Origin: Lactiplantibacillus daoliensis
GTDB lineage: Bacteria; Bacillota; Bacilli; Lactobacillales; Lactobacillaceae
Reading direction: 5' to 3'
Assembly: GCF_005405005.1 (NCBI RefSeq)
Contig: NZ_BJDH01000003.1
Location: forward strand, 1-64,000
Length of the DNA: 64,000 nt
How positions within the stretch are numbered: position 1 is the stretch's first letter; every line of letters starts with the position of its first letter. Below, piece by piece: positions 54,787-64,000 of the stretch. The position numbers were made by a program, and so were the translations under genes. Under the pieces are notes generated by a model. The model saw only the letters and a list, made by a program, of their open reading frames with translations. It did not search any database and was not told the origin of the DNA.

Positions 54787-57510
54787 ATGCAACTGATTAA
54801 ATTACGAATTGAAAATGATGCCATGGACATTGCTTACTACCCAACCGCAAACGAGCCAGCAACAACTCGCTATGCGATTGCCTACAATCCTGACCAATCA
54901 ATCAACGATAACTTAGAAAACATCAAAGTTAGACTAGCGGGGCTTAAATTTGATGCCGCCATTCTTGAAAACGGCTTAGATTACTCATTTTCCGACACAA
55001 TTGTGGGGGTCAATTATGATCGGATCGACGTTGGGTTAGCGTTAACTAATCTGCTAAACATTCCAGTTGTAAGTCGGGCGGCCGTCGACCGTGATGGCTT
55101 AATTGCTGCTGTGAAAGCGAAGAAAACCTATTTAAAATGGCATCTCGACTACTATGGCAAATACGAAGGTGTCCGCAATAACGGCCAAGAAGCGATGTTA
55201 ACCGTCGGCAACGGTTACTTCGGTCTACGTGGCGCTTACGTTGAATCTCGTGCCGATAAGAATAATTACCCAGGGACCTACGTTGCCGGTATTTTCGATC
55301 AGGAAACGACGAAAATCAAAGATCACGATGTCGTCAACGAAGACTTAGTCAACCTTCCGAACGCGCAATACATGACGTTTAGTGTCGACAACCAAGAACC
55401 TTTCACCATTAACGATCGTGACATTCAAGATGTCTATCGCAGCCTTGACTTGAAGACCGGCATCTTGACCACGACCATGCTAGTCCAGTTACAATCTGGA
55501 CATCGATTACAGATTCAATCACAAAAACTCGCAAATATGCAGGCTTGGCATCGATTCAGCATTCGTTATCAGGTCACACCACTGAACTTCTCTGGTAGCT
55601 TACAAATCATCTCCGAAATTGATGGAAGCGTTGTCAATAGCAACGTTAGCCGGTATAATGTTTTTGACCAGCATCATTTGCAATTATTAGGACTGGAATC
55701 TTGTGCTAACACCATGTTTCTCGCCGGCCAAACAAAAACGTCAAAGATCAACTATACTTTTGGCGCTAAATTGACGAGTCCGGATTGCAACACCAGCGAC
55801 CTGATTGAGCTTAAACACCAACCGCAAGGCATTCAACAAGTCTTGTCACTCGCTGTGCAAGCCAACCAGACGTATACGTTTGATAAAGATGTCGTCATTG
55901 CTACCAGTAACGTGGCTAACGACGCCTCGCTGACACAGATGACGACAGCGCTGGCACAAACCAGTTTCGATGATACGGTTAAAACGAGTCGCGATTACTG
56001 GGATCAAACTTGGCAAGATGCGGACATTAAAATCCGTGGTGACTTGACCAGTCAACGGTTGACACGAGTGAATATTTATCACAGTTTTGTCTCCACCGCT
56101 GCGCTAGAAAGCGGTCAATTAGACGCTTCTGCGGGTGCTCGAGGATTACATGGTGAAGCTTATCGTGGGCACGTTTTTTGGGATGAGATGTTCATGTTAC
56201 CCTTCTTCACGCTGCACCGGCCAGAATTAGCCAAACAACTCCTGTTGTATCGCTATCGTCGGTTACCAGCAGCCCGTGAAAATGCTAAAGCAGCGGGGTT
56301 TGCCGGCGCAATGTATCCTTGGCAATCCGCGCAAAAGGGTGACGAGCAATCCCAATTCACTCATTTAAACCCAATTACGCAAGCTTGGGATCCCGACAAC
56401 AGTCGGTTACAGCGTCACGTCTCCTTAGATATTGCCTATGATGTCTGGACTTACTACCATACCACGCTGGATCGTGATTTTCTCGCCAAATATGGGATGG
56501 AAATGCTGCTATCAGTCGCCGAATTTTGGATTAGCAAAGCCACTTACGACGACACAACCGGCCGTTACAGTATTGCTGGTGTCATGGGTCCTGATGAATT
56601 CCACGAAAATTATCCTAATCACCAAACGCCTGGTTTGAAGAATAACGCTTATACCAATATTATGGTGGCGTGGTTATTTGATACCATCGCACAATTGCGA
56701 GATCAATTGGACAATGCAACTTATCAAAAAGCCGCCGCGGCAGCCAACTTCAATACCGATTTGGCAAATAAAATGGCTGACATTAGCCACAAGTTAACGT
56801 TGGAAATCAACAATAGCGGTATCATTGCGCAATTTGAAGGCTATTTCAACTTACCAACGCTCGACTTTCAAGCTTATCGCCAAAAATTTGGTAATATTTC
56901 GCGGATGGACCGGATTCTTAAAGCGGAAGGCAAAACGCCTGACGCCTATCAAGTTGCTAAACAGGCTGATGCGCTAATGGCTTTCTACAACTTCGACGTG
57001 CCGACCGTGCAAAAGCTGATTAAACAGCTTGGGTATACGTTGCCTAAAGAATATTTGACACATAATATTCAATATTATTTGGAACGGACGACCCACGGCT
57101 CCACCTTGTCACGGATCGTGTATGCCGTTTTAAATCAACTGGATGAAAACTACGACCAAGCTTGGTCACTGTTCTCAGAGGCACTTTTCTCGGACTACTA
57201 CGATATTCAAGGTGGGACGACGGCCGAAGGAATTCATTTAGGCGTCATGTGTGCCACCTTGCTCCTTGAGACTCGGAACTTTGGGGGCGTTAGCGTCTTA
57301 TCCCAGCAGCTTCAGGTCAATCCACAATTACCAGAACATTGGCAATCATTGAAATTCAAGCACACGTTCCGTGGAACTCACTATACATTTGTGATTAATC
57401 ACGAAAAAATCACGGTCACCGCTGACCAGAAACAACCAATCACCATTGCTGGTAAGAATTATCAATTACAAGCTAAAAAGCCGCTCACTGTGGCGTACGA
57501 CCATAATTAG
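54787..57510 (+). CDS. mapA: Glycoside hydrolase family 65 phosphorylase (maltose phosphorylase type)
   Basis: A 907-residue enzyme expected to split maltose with phosphate into glucose and beta-glucose-1-phosphate. The catalytic Glu604 lies in GVMGPDEFHE, and RGLHGEAYRGHVFWDEMFMLPFF is the family's substrate block (positions about 455-478). Compared with the usual 750-760 residues, about 115-130 residues are added at the N-terminus, before KWHLDYYGKYEGVRN. Kojibiose or trehalose phosphorylase cannot be excluded. AAGGAGTGG precedes the ATG. It is followed 13 bases later by pgmB. Confidence 0.9.
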   Translation: MQLIKLRIENDAMDIAYYPTANEPATTRYAIAYNPDQSINDNLENIKVRLAGLKFDAAILENGLDYSFSDTIVGVNYDRIDVGLALTNLLNIPVVSRAAVDRDGLIAAVKAKKTYLKWHLDYYGKYEGVRNNGQEAMLTVGNGYFGLRGAYVESRADKNNYPGTYVAGIFDQETTKIKDHDVVNEDLVNLPNAQYMTFSVDNQEPFTINDRDIQDVYRSLDLKTGILTTTMLVQLQSGHRLQIQSQKLANMQAWHRFSIRYQVTPLNFSGSLQIISEIDGSVVNSNVSRYNVFDQHHLQLLGLESCANTMFLAGQTKTSKINYTFGAKLTSPDCNTSDLIELKHQPQGIQQVLSLAVQANQTYTFDKDVVIATSNVANDASLTQMTTALAQTSFDDTVKTSRDYWDQTWQDADIKIRGDLTSQRLTRVNIYHSFVSTAALESGQLDASAGARGLHGEAYRGHVFWDEMFMLPFFTLHRPELAKQLLLYRYRRLPAARENAKAAGFAGAMYPWQSAQKGDEQSQFTHLNPITQAWDPDNSRLQRHVSLDIAYDVWTYYHTTLDRDFLAKYGMEMLLSVAEFWISKATYDDTTGRYSIAGVMGPDEFHENYPNHQTPGLKNNAYTNIMVAWLFDTIAQLRDQLDNATYQKAAAAANFNTDLANKMADISHKLTLEINNSGIIAQFEGYFNLPTLDFQAYRQKFGNISRMDRILKAEGKTPDAYQVAKQADALMAFYNFDVPTVQKLIKQLGYTLPKEYLTHNIQYYLERTTHGSTLSRIVYAVLNQLDENYDQAWSLFSEALFSDYYDIQGGTTAEGIHLGVMCATLLLETRNFGGVSVLSQQLQVNPQLPEHWQSLKFKHTFRGTHYTFVINHEKITVTADQKQPITIAGKNYQLQAKKPLTVAYDHN

Positions 57511-57523
57511 GAGGATGTTACAA

Positions 57524-58195
57524 ATGGCAAAATTTGCTGAGATTAAAGGATTTGTTTTTGATTTAGATGGGGTTATTACGGATACATCAATTTTTCACAG
57601 TCAGGCTTGGCATCAAGTCGCTGACAAAGTTGGTGTTAAATGGGATGACAGCTTAGCTGATGCGTTAAAGGGTATTAGCCGGATGGATTCACTAAACTTA
57701 ATTTTGGCACGTGATCATAAAGAAGCTGATTTCACGGATGCCGAAAAAGAAGCGTTAGCGACTGAAAAGAACGACAACTATTTGAAGTTAGTTGCCCAAA
57801 TGACACCAGCCAACATTTTACCTGGGATTCAGGATTTCTTAGATGATTTAAAAGCTAAGGGCTACTTACTTTCATTGGCCTCAGCTTCTAAAAACTCACC
57901 ATTGGTGCTCAAGCACTTAGGCTTAAGCGACTACTTCACTAAGTCCGTTGATCCAGCCAGCTTGAAGCACGGCAAGCCAGACCCAGAAATCTTCCGTCGG
58001 GGCGCTGAAATTCTCGACTTAGATCCAGCCCAATGTATCGGGGTTGAAGATGCTGCAGCCGGCGTTCAATCAATCAATGGCGCGGGCGAAACGTCAGTTG
58101 GGATTGGCAATCTAAAAGTCTTAGCTGCCGCCGACGTCAACTTCACCGAAACCAGCCAATTAACTTTAGCCAATATTGAAAAAGCCATGGCTTAA
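57524..58195 (+). CDS. pgmB: Beta-phosphoglucomutase PgmB
   Basis: A 223-residue HAD-type mutase converting beta-glucose-1-P to glucose-6-P, so it processes the product of the upstream phosphorylase. FDLDGVITDT (the two catalytic Asp), LASASKN (motif II) and GKPDPEIF plus GVEDAAAGVQS (motifs III and IV) are all intact. GGAGGATG lies before the ATG at 57524. The gene is 13 bases after mapA and shares its operon, ending in a strong terminator. Confidence 0.96.
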   Translation: MAKFAEIKGFVFDLDGVITDTSIFHSQAWHQVADKVGVKWDDSLADALKGISRMDSLNLILARDHKEADFTDAEKEALATEKNDNYLKLVAQMTPANILPGIQDFLDDLKAKGYLLSLASASKNSPLVLKHLGLSDYFTKSVDPASLKHGKPDPEIFRRGAEILDLDPAQCIGVEDAAAGVQSINGAGETSVGIGNLKVLAAADVNFTETSQLTLANIEKAMA

Positions 58196-58242
58196 TGCTA
58201 AAAATAACCCATAATGACTGCTTAATTGCATCATTTTAGATA

Positions 58243-58295
58243 GAAAACAGGAAGAAGATTCTCATAAATCGAGAATTTTCTTCCTGTTTTATTTT
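58243..58295 (+). terminator. Terminator of mapA-pgmB
   Basis: AACAGGAAGAAGATTCTC and GAGAATTTTCTTCCTGTT pair over 18 positions with one mismatch; T tract follows. Confidence 0.9.
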
Positions 58296-58446
58296 GTCTG
58301 GAACTAGTGACTAAGTCTACCTGGCGGAGTATCGCTATTAAAGTAAACTAGTCTTTTCAACACGCTATTTAAATAATAAGCCTATGTTCAAGACTTGAAT
58401 TGCTGTATTTTTGCACTAGTTCTAATAGTAGTTGTTCACTAGCGTA

Positions 58447-58579
58447 GGTCGAGCCGGCTGATACTCAGTGGTGAAATTTCACTTGGTCGGCATCCTTTGC
58501 CAGTCTAGTGAAAGCTGGCTTGTGAGACCGCCCTTTGGCTCACAAACGGTACCACATTCCAGCGTCAGCCAGGTCGACC
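58447..58579. repeat. 133-bp structured block with imperfect terminal inverted repeats
   Basis: The ends GGTCGAGCCGGCTGA and TCAGCCAGGTCGACC are inverted repeats with 13 of 15 positions matching. Inside are GTGAAATTTCAC (58471-58482), CCAG/CTGG and TTGTGAG/CTCACAA hairpins. It could be a small non-autonomous repeat element or a structured RNA. No gene or T run is associated. The rest of 58296-58637 shows nothing else. Confidence 0.45.
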
Positions 58580-58637
58580 GAAGCGGCAAACTCAGCTATC
58601 CAGCATATTAACAGGACAAGATAGCCATTTTTCACGC

Positions 58638-59405
58638 TTAAATCAGGCCAAAATGAGCCAAACCATTTTTAATCCCATCGTGCATATTATCAGTCGTAAT
58701 ATAGGCAGCCAAGCTTTTGACATTGGCTAGGCCATTGCCCATAGCGATTGGTTTATCAACTAATTGAAACATCTCGATATCGTTGGCAGCATCCCCAAAG
58801 GCATACGTTGGGACACCGCTGAGTCCAGCTTTGACCAAAATATCACGAATCCCAGTGGCTTTGGAAACGCCCCAAGCCATCGTATCGAGTGCGCGCGGGT
58901 TATTGCGCACAAACGTTAAATGACCACGGTAACGCCACTGATACTTCTCCGCACTAATCGGATCAAATGTTAGTAAGAAATTAATATGATGCCGGCGATA
59001 AAAATCCGGTTGTACTAAAGCCTTTTGTCCCAAACTTCGATAATTCGCCACCGTCAATGCATCACGATGGCTCAACGCAAAACTGGCGTCATTATAATAA
59101 GCCAATGCATCTTGGTGGCGGTTGGCATAATGCGTAATATCTTGAAGTAAGTCCTTGTCTAGCTCATGAGCCGCCAAAAATTGGCCCTCATATTGCACAT
59201 AGCTTCCATTGGCACTAACGATCGAATCAATGCCTGTCTGCCGCATTAAATCAGCGACCTCAAATACATTGCGTCCCGTTGCAATGACTGGCAACACGTG
59301 ATTAGCTTTCAACTGATGAAGCGCGGCCACACTACTGGCTGCCACCGTTTTATCGTCTTGCATCAAAGTGCCATCCAGGTCGAAAAATACTACTGCTTGG
59401 TACAC
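58638..59405 (-). CDS. HAD-superfamily sugar phosphatase, Cof type
   Basis: A 255-residue HAD phosphatase with FFDLDGTL (residues about 7-14), ATGRN, and FGDAANDIEMF for magnesium binding, plus the C2-type cap of Cof proteins. It probably hydrolyses a sugar or nucleotide phosphate; the substrate is unknown. It lies between the maltose and glycogen genes but has its own promoter region. Confidence 0.9.
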   Translation of the reverse strand: MYQAVVFFDLDGTLMQDDKTVAASSVAALHQLKANHVLPVIATGRNVFEVADLMRQTGIDSIVSANGSYVQYEGQFLAAHELDKDLLQDITHYANRHQDALAYYNDASFALSHRDALTVANYRSLGQKALVQPDFYRRHHINFLLTFDPISAEKYQWRYRGHLTFVRNNPRALDTMAWGVSKATGIRDILVKAGLSGVPTYAFGDAANDIEMFQLVDKPIAMGNGLANVKSLAAYITTDNMHDGIKNGLAHFGLI

Positions 59406-59605
59406 ACAATTACCTCCTAGTGAAACAATTGAAAACTAGTTTCGCCTAATTTTCACTAGGACTATTATACCGCGGAACTCACTCCGCTATGAAAATCAGG
59501 TTTACTGATTTCAAACGCGTTTTTCGTAAAAATTTGCACCAAAAAAGCCACGACCAATCAAGGTAAGTCATGACTTCTTTGTCGTCTCTTAAGGATCGAC
59601 GGGGA

Positions 59606-59647
59606 TACTTCTTAATGACATAATCGCGGGGTGCTGATTAAGAAGTA
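59606..59647. repeat. Inverted repeat between apu and the HAD gene
   Basis: TACTTCTTAAT and ATTAAGAAGTA are a perfect 11-bp pair around 20 bases. It is downstream of apu but has no T run on that strand; it may be a weak terminator or an operator of the HAD gene. The rest of 59406-59700 shows no gene. Confidence 0.5.
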
Positions 59648-59700
59648 CTCTTATAATATAACCATCAGTCTCGTTTTAAACTATCGCATTCATGTAAACT

Positions 59701-61524
59701 TCAAGTAAAGTTTTCAATAAGTCGTAACTCATTCCCACTCAAAGTCTGCCCGACCAAGCGCTGCTTAATGGCCGTTGCCAGTGATTCGGGGACAACCGAC
59801 AGCTTGCAAGCGGCTGGGGTAATTTCGTGCGTCATCGTTGTGACGTTGATGACCACCAACACTTGCTGTCCATCTTGCCAATAGACGTAACCGATCCCGT
59901 AATCGGCTAAATATAGTGGTGCAAAATTGGCGGTATTAAGCCAAGCATGATTTTGACGCCAATGAGTCCACTGCTCAACGACCCGAATTTCGGCTAAGTC
60001 AGCATTGGCCCACGGATAGAAGGCTCGATTATCTGGATCTTTACCACCCGTCATCTTAGCTTCGTCCCCATAATACAGGCATGGCACCCCAGGCAACGTC
60101 AACAACATCCCTACCGCTAAACGTAAGCGCGCCATATCTTCTTGTAGCATCGTCAAAATACGTGGCGTATCATGACTACCGATGTTGTTAAAGTTAAATT
60201 GGAACGTCGTTTGCGGATAGTTTTCTTTTAATGTCATCAAGTCACGCCACCAATCCGCTGGTGACATGGTTCCCGTTAAAACATGAATAATTAGGCGACG
60301 CAACGGATAATTCATCACCGCTTGTAGCCCGCCACCTTCCAAATAGTGCCGACGTTGGCCGTAAGCGAGTTTATGCGAGGCATCTTCCCAGACTTCACCA
60401 ATCAGCACTTTATCGGGATAACGATCCAATGCTTTTCGAATGCCGGCAATAAAATCATCTGGTAACTCATCCGCAACATCTAGTCGCCAACCATCCACGC
60501 CCCGTGACGTCCAGTAATCAATGACCGAGTCATCTGACCCAAAAATAAAGTCCCGATAGGCTTTGTTTTCTTTGTCGACGGTCGGTAAGTCCGTAATCCC
60601 CCACCAACTGTCGTATTCTGTTGGATAATTAATGAAGGTAAACCAAGGATAATAGGGACTCGTCCGTGCTTGCGCAGCCCCGACCGTATCATAATGCCCA
60701 CTCCGATTGAAATAGCGGGAGTCAACGCCCACGTGGTTGAAAACCCCGTCCAAAATCACGCGCATCCCGGCGCGGTGCAATGCGCTGACTAAATGGTCAA
60801 AATCAGCTAAATCACCTAACACTGGGTCAATTTTCAAATAATCACCCGTATCATACCGATGGTTACTCGTCGCTTGAAAAATCGGCGTGAGATACAAGAT
60901 TGTGACCCCTAATTTTTTCAAATACGGAATCTTTGCTTCGATACCACGCAAATTGCCGCCAAAGAAATCCCAGCGCAAAATATCCTGTCCAGGACCGCGC
61001 ACGTACATCGGTCGATCACTCGCACGCCCATAAATAAAACTGTTCGGTTTCGGCGCATTAACGTGCCCATCCGGATTGCCATTATAGAACCGATCGACAA
61101 AGATTTGATAAGCAACGCCCTCGCGATACCATTTCGGTAACGTTTCAACTGCCGCTAAAGTGGTCAATTGATACATTTGGACTTGTTCGCGGCGCGCATA
61201 TTGCACACCGAGGCCGCCATAACCCCCGTCAATACAACCGTAAAAGACCGTTTCATTACTCGTGCTGACTTGAAAATAGTAAAAATAGAGTCCCGCTTGG
61301 GTGGGGGTGAAGCTGACCTGATAGCCCGTCGGCGTCTTCGCCGTCATTGGTAGATCTTTCTCCGCATCCCACTGACCATCGCGCACAATACATAAGGTAA
61401 CCTGTCCGATAGTATCGCTCGTTTTAACATTGATCGTAAACTGGATTGGCGTCTGCTGTGGAACCGCGCCAAAGGGGGTCTTAAATTGGGGCTGAAACGA
61501 ATCATACTCAAGTTGGATCATCAT
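59701..61524 (-). CDS. apu: Glycoside hydrolase family 13, amylopullulanase/neopullulanase-like
   Basis: A 607-residue cytoplasmic enzyme without a signal peptide, expected to cut alpha-glucan chains and branch points of glycogen. An N-terminal beta domain (residues about 1-115) precedes the TIM barrel with VILDGVFNHVG (region I), GWRLDVADEL (nucleophile Asp), LIGEVWED (acid-base Glu) and GSHDTPR (transition-state Asp). GGAGGTG precedes the ATG. It follows glgP by 15 bases and is the last gene of the glycogen operon. Confidence 0.9.
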   Translation of the reverse strand: MMIQLEYDSFQPQFKTPFGAVPQQTPIQFTINVKTSDTIGQVTLCIVRDGQWDAEKDLPMTAKTPTGYQVSFTPTQAGLYFYYFQVSTSNETVFYGCIDGGYGGLGVQYARREQVQMYQLTTLAAVETLPKWYREGVAYQIFVDRFYNGNPDGHVNAPKPNSFIYGRASDRPMYVRGPGQDILRWDFFGGNLRGIEAKIPYLKKLGVTILYLTPIFQATSNHRYDTGDYLKIDPVLGDLADFDHLVSALHRAGMRVILDGVFNHVGVDSRYFNRSGHYDTVGAAQARTSPYYPWFTFINYPTEYDSWWGITDLPTVDKENKAYRDFIFGSDDSVIDYWTSRGVDGWRLDVADELPDDFIAGIRKALDRYPDKVLIGEVWEDASHKLAYGQRRHYLEGGGLQAVMNYPLRRLIIHVLTGTMSPADWWRDLMTLKENYPQTTFQFNFNNIGSHDTPRILTMLQEDMARLRLAVGMLLTLPGVPCLYYGDEAKMTGGKDPDNRAFYPWANADLAEIRVVEQWTHWRQNHAWLNTANFAPLYLADYGIGYVYWQDGQQVLVVINVTTMTHEITPAACKLSVVPESLATAIKQRLVGQTLSGNELRLIENFT

Positions 61525-61539
61525 CCCCGCACCTCCTTT

Positions 61540-63945
61540 TTAATTGAGTAATTTGGTATGCGGCACTTGCCAAATATCATCACTATACCGAGCCACCGCT
61601 AAATCAGCCGAGAAAACGCCCGACGCAGCAATATTCGCCAAGGCCTTTTGTTGCCATAACTTTTGATTTTGAAAATCATGACTGATTTGTTTTTGCTGCT
61701 GAACGTAACTTTCATAATCTGCCAAGACGAAAAATTCATCGTTATAACGTAACAACGAGTCATAGATTTCTTGGCCTTCCGTACTAATGCCCGGAATGGT
61801 CCCATCAATCAACGTATCGAGGACGCGTTTTAATTCTGGATTAGACTTGTAAAAGTCAGCGGCATGGTAATCGCCACGTTCGTAATAACCGTAAACAGCC
61901 TTCGCCGTCAGTCCAAACGAATACTCATTGACTTCGCCAGCCGCTTCGATAATATCGATATTGGCGCCATCCAAAGTCGCCAAGGAAACGGCGCCATTGG
62001 CCATCAGCTTCATATTACTAGTCCCAGAGGCTTCCTTCGAGGCCGTTGAAATCTGTTCACTGACATCCGCTGCCGGAATAATTAGCTCACCCAAGGACAC
62101 CCCGTAATTTGGAATGAACGCCACTTTTAGTCGATCCCCAATCGCAGGATCATGGTTCACTAAGTCGGCCAATGCATTGATCAGTTTAATGATCGACTTC
62201 GCATAATGATAACTTGGCGCCGCCTTCGCACCAAAAATATGCACACGTGGCGGCGTGACTGTTTTGGGCTCATCCTTGATTGCTAAATACTCCCGAATAA
62301 TCTCAAAAACGTGTAGTAACTGGCGCTTATAGGCATGTAGTCGCTTAATCTGAACATCGAAAATGGCATCCGTCCGTACTGTAATTCCTAATTCCGACTT
62401 GATATAGGCCCCCAACGCGGCCTTATTGGTTGTTTTGACCGCTGTCAGTTGTTTTAAAAACTTAGCATCACTTTGGTAAGCTGTCAGTGTCTTCAATTGG
62501 TTCGGTTGGCGGCGCCAAGTTGGCCCGATCTTTGAATCAATCAAGCTGGATAACGGCTCATTGGCCAATTGCTGCCAACGACGCGTTGCAATCCCGTTCG
62601 TCTTATTATTAAAGCGCTCTGGGTAAACTTGATATAAGTCGCGCAGCACGTCTTCCTTCAGAAGTTGCGTGTGCAATGGTGCGACGCCGTTGACACTGTG
62701 ACTCCCAATGACCGCTAAAAAGGCCATCCGAACTTGCCCGTTGCCCAGTGGTGCCGTGCGATTAACTAGGTCTTCGCCAAAGATCGGTGTTTGGGCCTCA
62801 CGATAGCGTCGATCAATTTCAACGACAATTTGATAGATTCGTGGCAATAAGCCTTTGAACATATCGATTGGCCACGTCTCCAAAGCTTCTTGCATGATCG
62901 TGTGATTGGTATAACTCATCACCTGCGTTGTAAGAGCCCAGGCGACTTCCCAAGAACAATGATGTTCATCCATCAAAAGTCGCATTAATTCTGGAATCAC
63001 CAGTGTCGGATGGGTGTCATTAATGTGAATCGCCACCTTTTTAGCCAAGGCTTTGACGCCTTGATGTCGCAAGCCATAATGGCGGACGATACTCTGCACC
63101 CCAGCGGATGAAAAGAAGTATTCTTGCCGTAAGCGAAGTGCTTGACCAGCCGAATTAGAATCATCCGGATATAGGACCTGCGTAATTTCATCGATTCGAT
63201 CCCGCCTTGCCTGTGAGAAGCCCGTTTTATCGGCACTGGGCGGCAATTCCGCCGACCAAAGTCGTAACGTATTGGTCACGTCATTACGATAGCCTACTAA
63301 CCCAGTATCGTAGGGCACGGCCCAAACATCGTCCGTATTCTCATACATCGCCTTTAGACTGCCGTCTGGTTGTGGCGCCATCCAGACATTACCACCAAAG
63401 CGAACCAGACAAGCCTTATTTTCCCGCCGAATCTCCCAGACGTTGCCGTTTCGCAGCCAGTCATCCGGTAGTTCAACTTGGTAACCATCCATGAACACCT
63501 GCTTGAAAAGGCCATAGCGATAACGAATCCCATTCCCGTTACCCGCGATACCTAAACTGGCCATGGAATCCATGTAACAAGCCGCTAGTCGGCCTAAACC
63601 ACCATTTCCTAAACCAGGATCGGGCTCAGCCGTACTAATCTCGTCAAAGTCCAAGCCAAGGTCTTTTAGCCCCTGCCGAACCGTGTCCAGTAGGCCTAAA
63701 TTCAGTAAGTTGGATTTTAATAACCGCCCCGGCAAGAACTCAATCGAAAAATAATACACTTGCTTGCGATCTTGTTCGCGATACTGGTCAGACGTATGCG
63801 TCCAATTTGGCCCATCGTAACGCCGAACCAAGTGGCCTAACGCCAGAAACTGACCAAACTTCGACGTGTCACTCAAATCAGTCGCGTACAACGTTTTGAT
63901 TTCTGCTAAAAAGTCTTGTTTAAATTGTGCCTGTGTTAACTTCAA
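61540..63945 (-). CDS. glgP: Glycogen phosphorylase GlgP
   Basis: An 801-residue enzyme releasing alpha-glucose-1-phosphate from glycogen ends. The pyridoxal phosphate Lys is in EASGTSNMKLMANG, and NGGLGRLAACYMDS and IHINDTHPTLVIPELMR are conserved blocks. Start is a TTG at 63945, 8 bases after GAGGGGG; a GTG nine bases earlier abuts that site. Length matches GlgP of lactobacilli. It is preceded by glgA and followed by apu. Confidence 0.96.
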   Translation of the reverse strand: MKLTQAQFKQDFLAEIKTLYATDLSDTSKFGQFLALGHLVRRYDGPNWTHTSDQYREQDRKQVYYFSIEFLPGRLLKSNLLNLGLLDTVRQGLKDLGLDFDEISTAEPDPGLGNGGLGRLAACYMDSMASLGIAGNGNGIRYRYGLFKQVFMDGYQVELPDDWLRNGNVWEIRRENKACLVRFGGNVWMAPQPDGSLKAMYENTDDVWAVPYDTGLVGYRNDVTNTLRLWSAELPPSADKTGFSQARRDRIDEITQVLYPDDSNSAGQALRLRQEYFFSSAGVQSIVRHYGLRHQGVKALAKKVAIHINDTHPTLVIPELMRLLMDEHHCSWEVAWALTTQVMSYTNHTIMQEALETWPIDMFKGLLPRIYQIVVEIDRRYREAQTPIFGEDLVNRTAPLGNGQVRMAFLAVIGSHSVNGVAPLHTQLLKEDVLRDLYQVYPERFNNKTNGIATRRWQQLANEPLSSLIDSKIGPTWRRQPNQLKTLTAYQSDAKFLKQLTAVKTTNKAALGAYIKSELGITVRTDAIFDVQIKRLHAYKRQLLHVFEIIREYLAIKDEPKTVTPPRVHIFGAKAAPSYHYAKSIIKLINALADLVNHDPAIGDRLKVAFIPNYGVSLGELIIPAADVSEQISTASKEASGTSNMKLMANGAVSLATLDGANIDIIEAAGEVNEYSFGLTAKAVYGYYERGDYHAADFYKSNPELKRVLDTLIDGTIPGISTEGQEIYDSLLRYNDEFFVLADYESYVQQQKQISHDFQNQKLWQQKALANIAASGVFSADLAVARYSDDIWQVPHTKLLN

Positions 63946-63964
63946 AAACCGCACCCCCTCAGTC

Positions 63965-64000
63965 CTAACTCGTAATCATCTGATAAATATGTTGATACTT
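63965..64000 (-). CDS. 3' end of an upstream glycogen gene, probably glgA
   Basis: The window's last 36 bases, read on the minus strand, are in frame up to a TAG: KYQHIYQMITS. Glycogen synthase usually precedes glgP in lactobacilli, and this tail fits its C-terminus, but the segment is too short for certainty. Confidence 0.45.
   Translation of the reverse strand, partial: KYQHIYQMITS

Overview
The window looks like an origin-proximal stretch of a Lactiplantibacillus-type (L. plantarum group) chromosome. I infer this from gene content and order: glgP-apu, a Cof-type HAD phosphatase, maltose phosphorylase-pgmB, tRNA-Lys, then walRK-yycHI-walJ-htrA-rlmH. Low-GC Firmicute signals agree, with strong SD sequences, intrinsic terminators and CcpA-type cre sites. 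Three perfect parS sites plus one near-match lie at 5-28 kb, and a dense DnaA-box cluster sits between rlmH and htrA. Both point to a position close to the replication origin, although dnaA itself is not here.

Layout. 0.1-7.9 kb: amino-acid permease, Nudix hydrolase, a HIRAN-domain gene split by an in-frame TGA, a fumarate-reductase-like flavoprotein, an OppA-type lipoprotein and a class I glutamine amidotransferase. 8.4-11 kb: thiM-thiD-thiE behind a TPP riboswitch. 11-18 kb: small genes, a LysR regulator and wall teichoic acid genes (tagF-like, tagD, tagH-tagG). 18.5 kb: a candidate 107-nt small RNA. 18.7-28.8 kb: PepI, YaaA, a zinc alcohol dehydrogenase, an ASCH protein, a UDG-like/unknown/Tet(M)-like operon, an HpaB-type monooxygenase and a FusB/FusC-family EF-G-binding protein. 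The FusB-type gene has its own leader peptide and a complete-looking translational attenuator.

28.9-41.8 kb: a complete type I-E CRISPR-Cas locus read on the minus strand. Array 2 (34 repeats, 39.7-41.8 kb) is followed by cas3-cse1-cse2-cas7-cas5-cas6e-cas1-cas2, where cas2 is fused to a DEDDh exonuclease. Array 1 (15 repeats, 29.0-29.9 kb) comes last. Both arrays start next to a shared ~40-bp leader, which in array 1 overlaps the end of the cas2 gene. A cre site overlaps the predicted start of the cas transcript. 42-43.5 kb is accessory DNA: an IS200-type remnant and a very small membrane-peptide gene with its own promoter and terminator.

43.5-53.4 kb: an SDR/MerR divergent pair, rlmH, the DnaA-box region, htrA and the wal operon, then tRNA-Lys(CTT). 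53.5-64 kb: a PNPOx-like protein, maltose phosphorylase and beta-phosphoglucomutase, a HAD phosphatase, and the distal end of the glycogen operon (glgA tail, glgP, apu). Together the sugar genes degrade maltodextrin, maltose and glycogen to glucose, glucose-1-P and glucose-6-P.

The most rewarding parts are the fusB-type attenuator, the cre site on the cas promoter, the leader/cas2 overlap, the DnaA-box cluster, the small RNA and the 35-residue membrane peptide. All assignments come from reading the sequence; no database search was run.
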